A stretch of DNA of 64,000 nucleotides, taken from JAICMB01 sp963838885 (GTDB lineage Bacteria; Acidobacteriota; Terriglobia; Bryobacterales; Bryobacteraceae). Made by a program: the position numbers and the translations under genes. The number at the start of each line of letters is the position of its first letter. Within the stretch, counting starts at the first letter, position 1. This document shows positions 63,011 through 64,000 of the stretch, one piece after another. Below the pieces are notes generated by a model. The model made no database searches. It worked only from the letters and a program-made list of their open reading frames with translations, and was not told the origin of the DNA. The stretch is from assembly GCA_963838885.1 (NCBI GenBank), contig CAWITB010000067.1:62001-126000 (forward strand), read 5' to 3'.

Positions 63011-64000
63011 GTGCCCGCCACCGTTCGCGTCAACCGCAAGGCCGCCGAGCGCATTGCCTCGGGCCATCCCTGGATTTTCGCGAGCGACATTCTCGACCGC
63101 GGCGCCGCCCAACCCGGAGATGCCGTAACAGTCGTCGACCCGCGCGGACGCGCCCTCGGCACGGCCCATTACAGCTCCACTTCTCAGATCTGCCTGCGCC
63201 TGCTCAGCGATCGCGCCGAGCCGCTCGACCGCGCCTTCTTCCTGCGCCGCATCGCCGCCGCCGAATCGTATCGCAAGCGCGTGGTCGCCGGCTCGGATGC
63301 CTACCGCCTGGTACACGGCGAAGCCGACCGCTTGCCCGGCCTCGTAATCGACCGCTATGCCGAATATTTCGTCATTCAAACGCTCGATCAAGGAATGGAC
63401 CGGGCTCAGCCCGAAATCGTAAGCTGTCTCGAAGAGCTCTTCACTCCGCGGGCCATTGTCGCCCGCAACGACGTTCCTACTCGCTCCCGCGAATCGCTCC
63501 CGATCGGGTCCGGCGTGCTCCGCGGCGAGGTCCCCGCAACAGTCGCAATTCACATGAATGGTCTGGAACTCGACGCCGATCTCCTCCATGGCCAGAAAAC
63601 CGGCATTTTTCTCGATCAGCGCGAAAACTATCTCGCCAGCCGCCGTTATGCCCGCGGCCGCGCCCTCGATTGCTTCACCTCGACCGGCGGCTTCGCTCTT
63701 CACATGGCCGCGCAATGCGATTCCGTCGAAGCCGTAGACAGTTCCGCCCCCGCCCTCGCGACGGCAGCCGCCAACGTCGCGCGCAATCATATCGGGAACG
63801 TAGCATTCCGCGAATCGGATGTCTTCGAGCTGCTAGCCTCTTACGCAGCCGCCCGCCGCGCCTTCGAGATGGTAGTCCTCGATCCCCCCGCCTTCGCCAA
63901 ATCGCGATCGCATCTCGAGAGCGCCGCCCGCGGCTACAAAGAGATCAACCTCCGCGCCCTGCGCCTGCTCCCGCAGGGCGGCATTCTGCTGACCTGCTCC
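63011..64000 (+). CDS. RlmI-type 23S rRNA (cytosine) methyltransferase, 3' end cut by window edge
   Basis: SAM-dependent m5C methyltransferase of the RlmI family. GTG 63011 starts VPATVRVNRKAAERIASGHP with the N-terminal PUA-like domain (HPWIFASDILDRG, PGDAVTVVDPRGRALG); the central region has RLVHGEADRLPGLVIDRYAE. The Rossmann domain shows DQRENY, ALDCFTSTGGFALHMA (motif I), VVLDPPAFAKSRSHLES (motif IV) and GYKEINLRAL. The sequence stops inside LLTCS, which holds the catalytic Cys motif. Start by family length; no strong Shine-Dalgarno. Confidence 0.9.
   Translation, partial: MPATVRVNRKAAERIASGHPWIFASDILDRGAAQPGDAVTVVDPRGRALGTAHYSSTSQICLRLLSDRAEPLDRAFFLRRIAAAESYRKRVVAGSDAYRLVHGEADRLPGLVIDRYAEYFVIQTLDQGMDRAQPEIVSCLEELFTPRAIVARNDVPTRSRESLPIGSGVLRGEVPATVAIHMNGLELDADLLHGQKTGIFLDQRENYLASRRYARGRALDCFTSTGGFALHMAAQCDSVEAVDSSAPALATAAANVARNHIGNVAFRESDVFELLASYAAARRAFEMVVLDPPAFAKSRSHLESAARGYKEINLRALRLLPQGGILLTCS

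Noticed and set aside
1..64000. tRNA, rRNA and CRISPR arrays
   Set aside because: I scanned the non-coding gaps for cloverleaf-like motifs, rRNA signatures and regularly spaced repeats and saw none that could be supported.

Overview
This 64 kb window is GC-rich bacterial chromosome from a Gram-negative, probably soil-type organism. My best guess is an acidobacterium of the Solibacter/Bryobacter type. The guess rests on gene content: a FecR-domain Gly/Tyr-rich secreted protein, S9B peptidase, Ku, CgeB-like glycosyltransferases, GH29 and GH106 glycosidases, a Tat-exported molybdenum hydroxylase, DUF1080, and an Omp85-type POTRA protein. There is no rRNA, tRNA or CRISPR array in view, so the taxonomy is inference.

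Layout. 0-9 kb: the 3' part of glpX, an Nramp-like transporter with an altered metal site, an unknown gene, and glutamate synthase gltBD divergent from a LysR regulator (a GltC-like arrangement with an operator-like palindrome). 10-24 kb: a decayed XRE antitoxin, a secreted Gly/Tyr-rich protein, fluC, a class A PBP, ftsY-ribD-ribE, the c-di-AMP/cell-wall operon cdaA-cdaR-glmM, a FecR protein and a DPP IV-like peptidase. 24.4-32.4 kb: a tightly overlapping seven-gene glycan operon (two SDR epimerases, a B12-type radical SAM protein, one GT4 and three CgeB-like glycosyltransferases). 32.5-39.9 kb: stress-type genes (YflT-like, DUF1328, Ku, CsbD), a secreted TPR protein and a glycosyltransferase joined to a GNAT domain. 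39.9-45.8 kb: a rhamnose/fucose-type glycan locus (GH106, GH29, sugar-porter MFS). 46-48.6 kb: folD-coaE-htrA. 48.7-54.3 kb: a PaoABC-like periplasmic molybdenum hydroxylase with a small Cys-rich protein and an amidase. 54.4-57.6 kb: a mobile-element graveyard with a tyrosine recombinase fragment that is internally inverted, fragments of a DDE integrase, and an apparently intact IS3-type element lying inside that debris. 57.6-64 kb: a POTRA protein, a Gfo/Idh/MocA oxidoreductase plus DUF1080 hydrolase, decayed DUF433-like and DUF6624-like genes, and the 5' part of rlmI.

Many otherwise well-conserved genes here carry one or a few single-base indels: gltB two, coxL six, coxS, folD, the GH106 gene, one epimerase, one glycosyltransferase, the Gfo/Idh gene and the Gly/Tyr-rich gene. 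Because they hit unrelated, often essential-type genes at G/C-rich or homopolymer sites, I read most of them as consensus sequence errors. A separate class, in the intergenic tracts, is true decay with truncation and scrambling. I annotate the first class as CDS with the frameshift named and the second as pseudogenes. No single unambiguous new system stands out. The best candidates for follow-up are the CgeB/B12-radical-SAM operon, the Nramp-related transporter and the Mo-hydroxylase whose 4Fe-4S ligands are incomplete.
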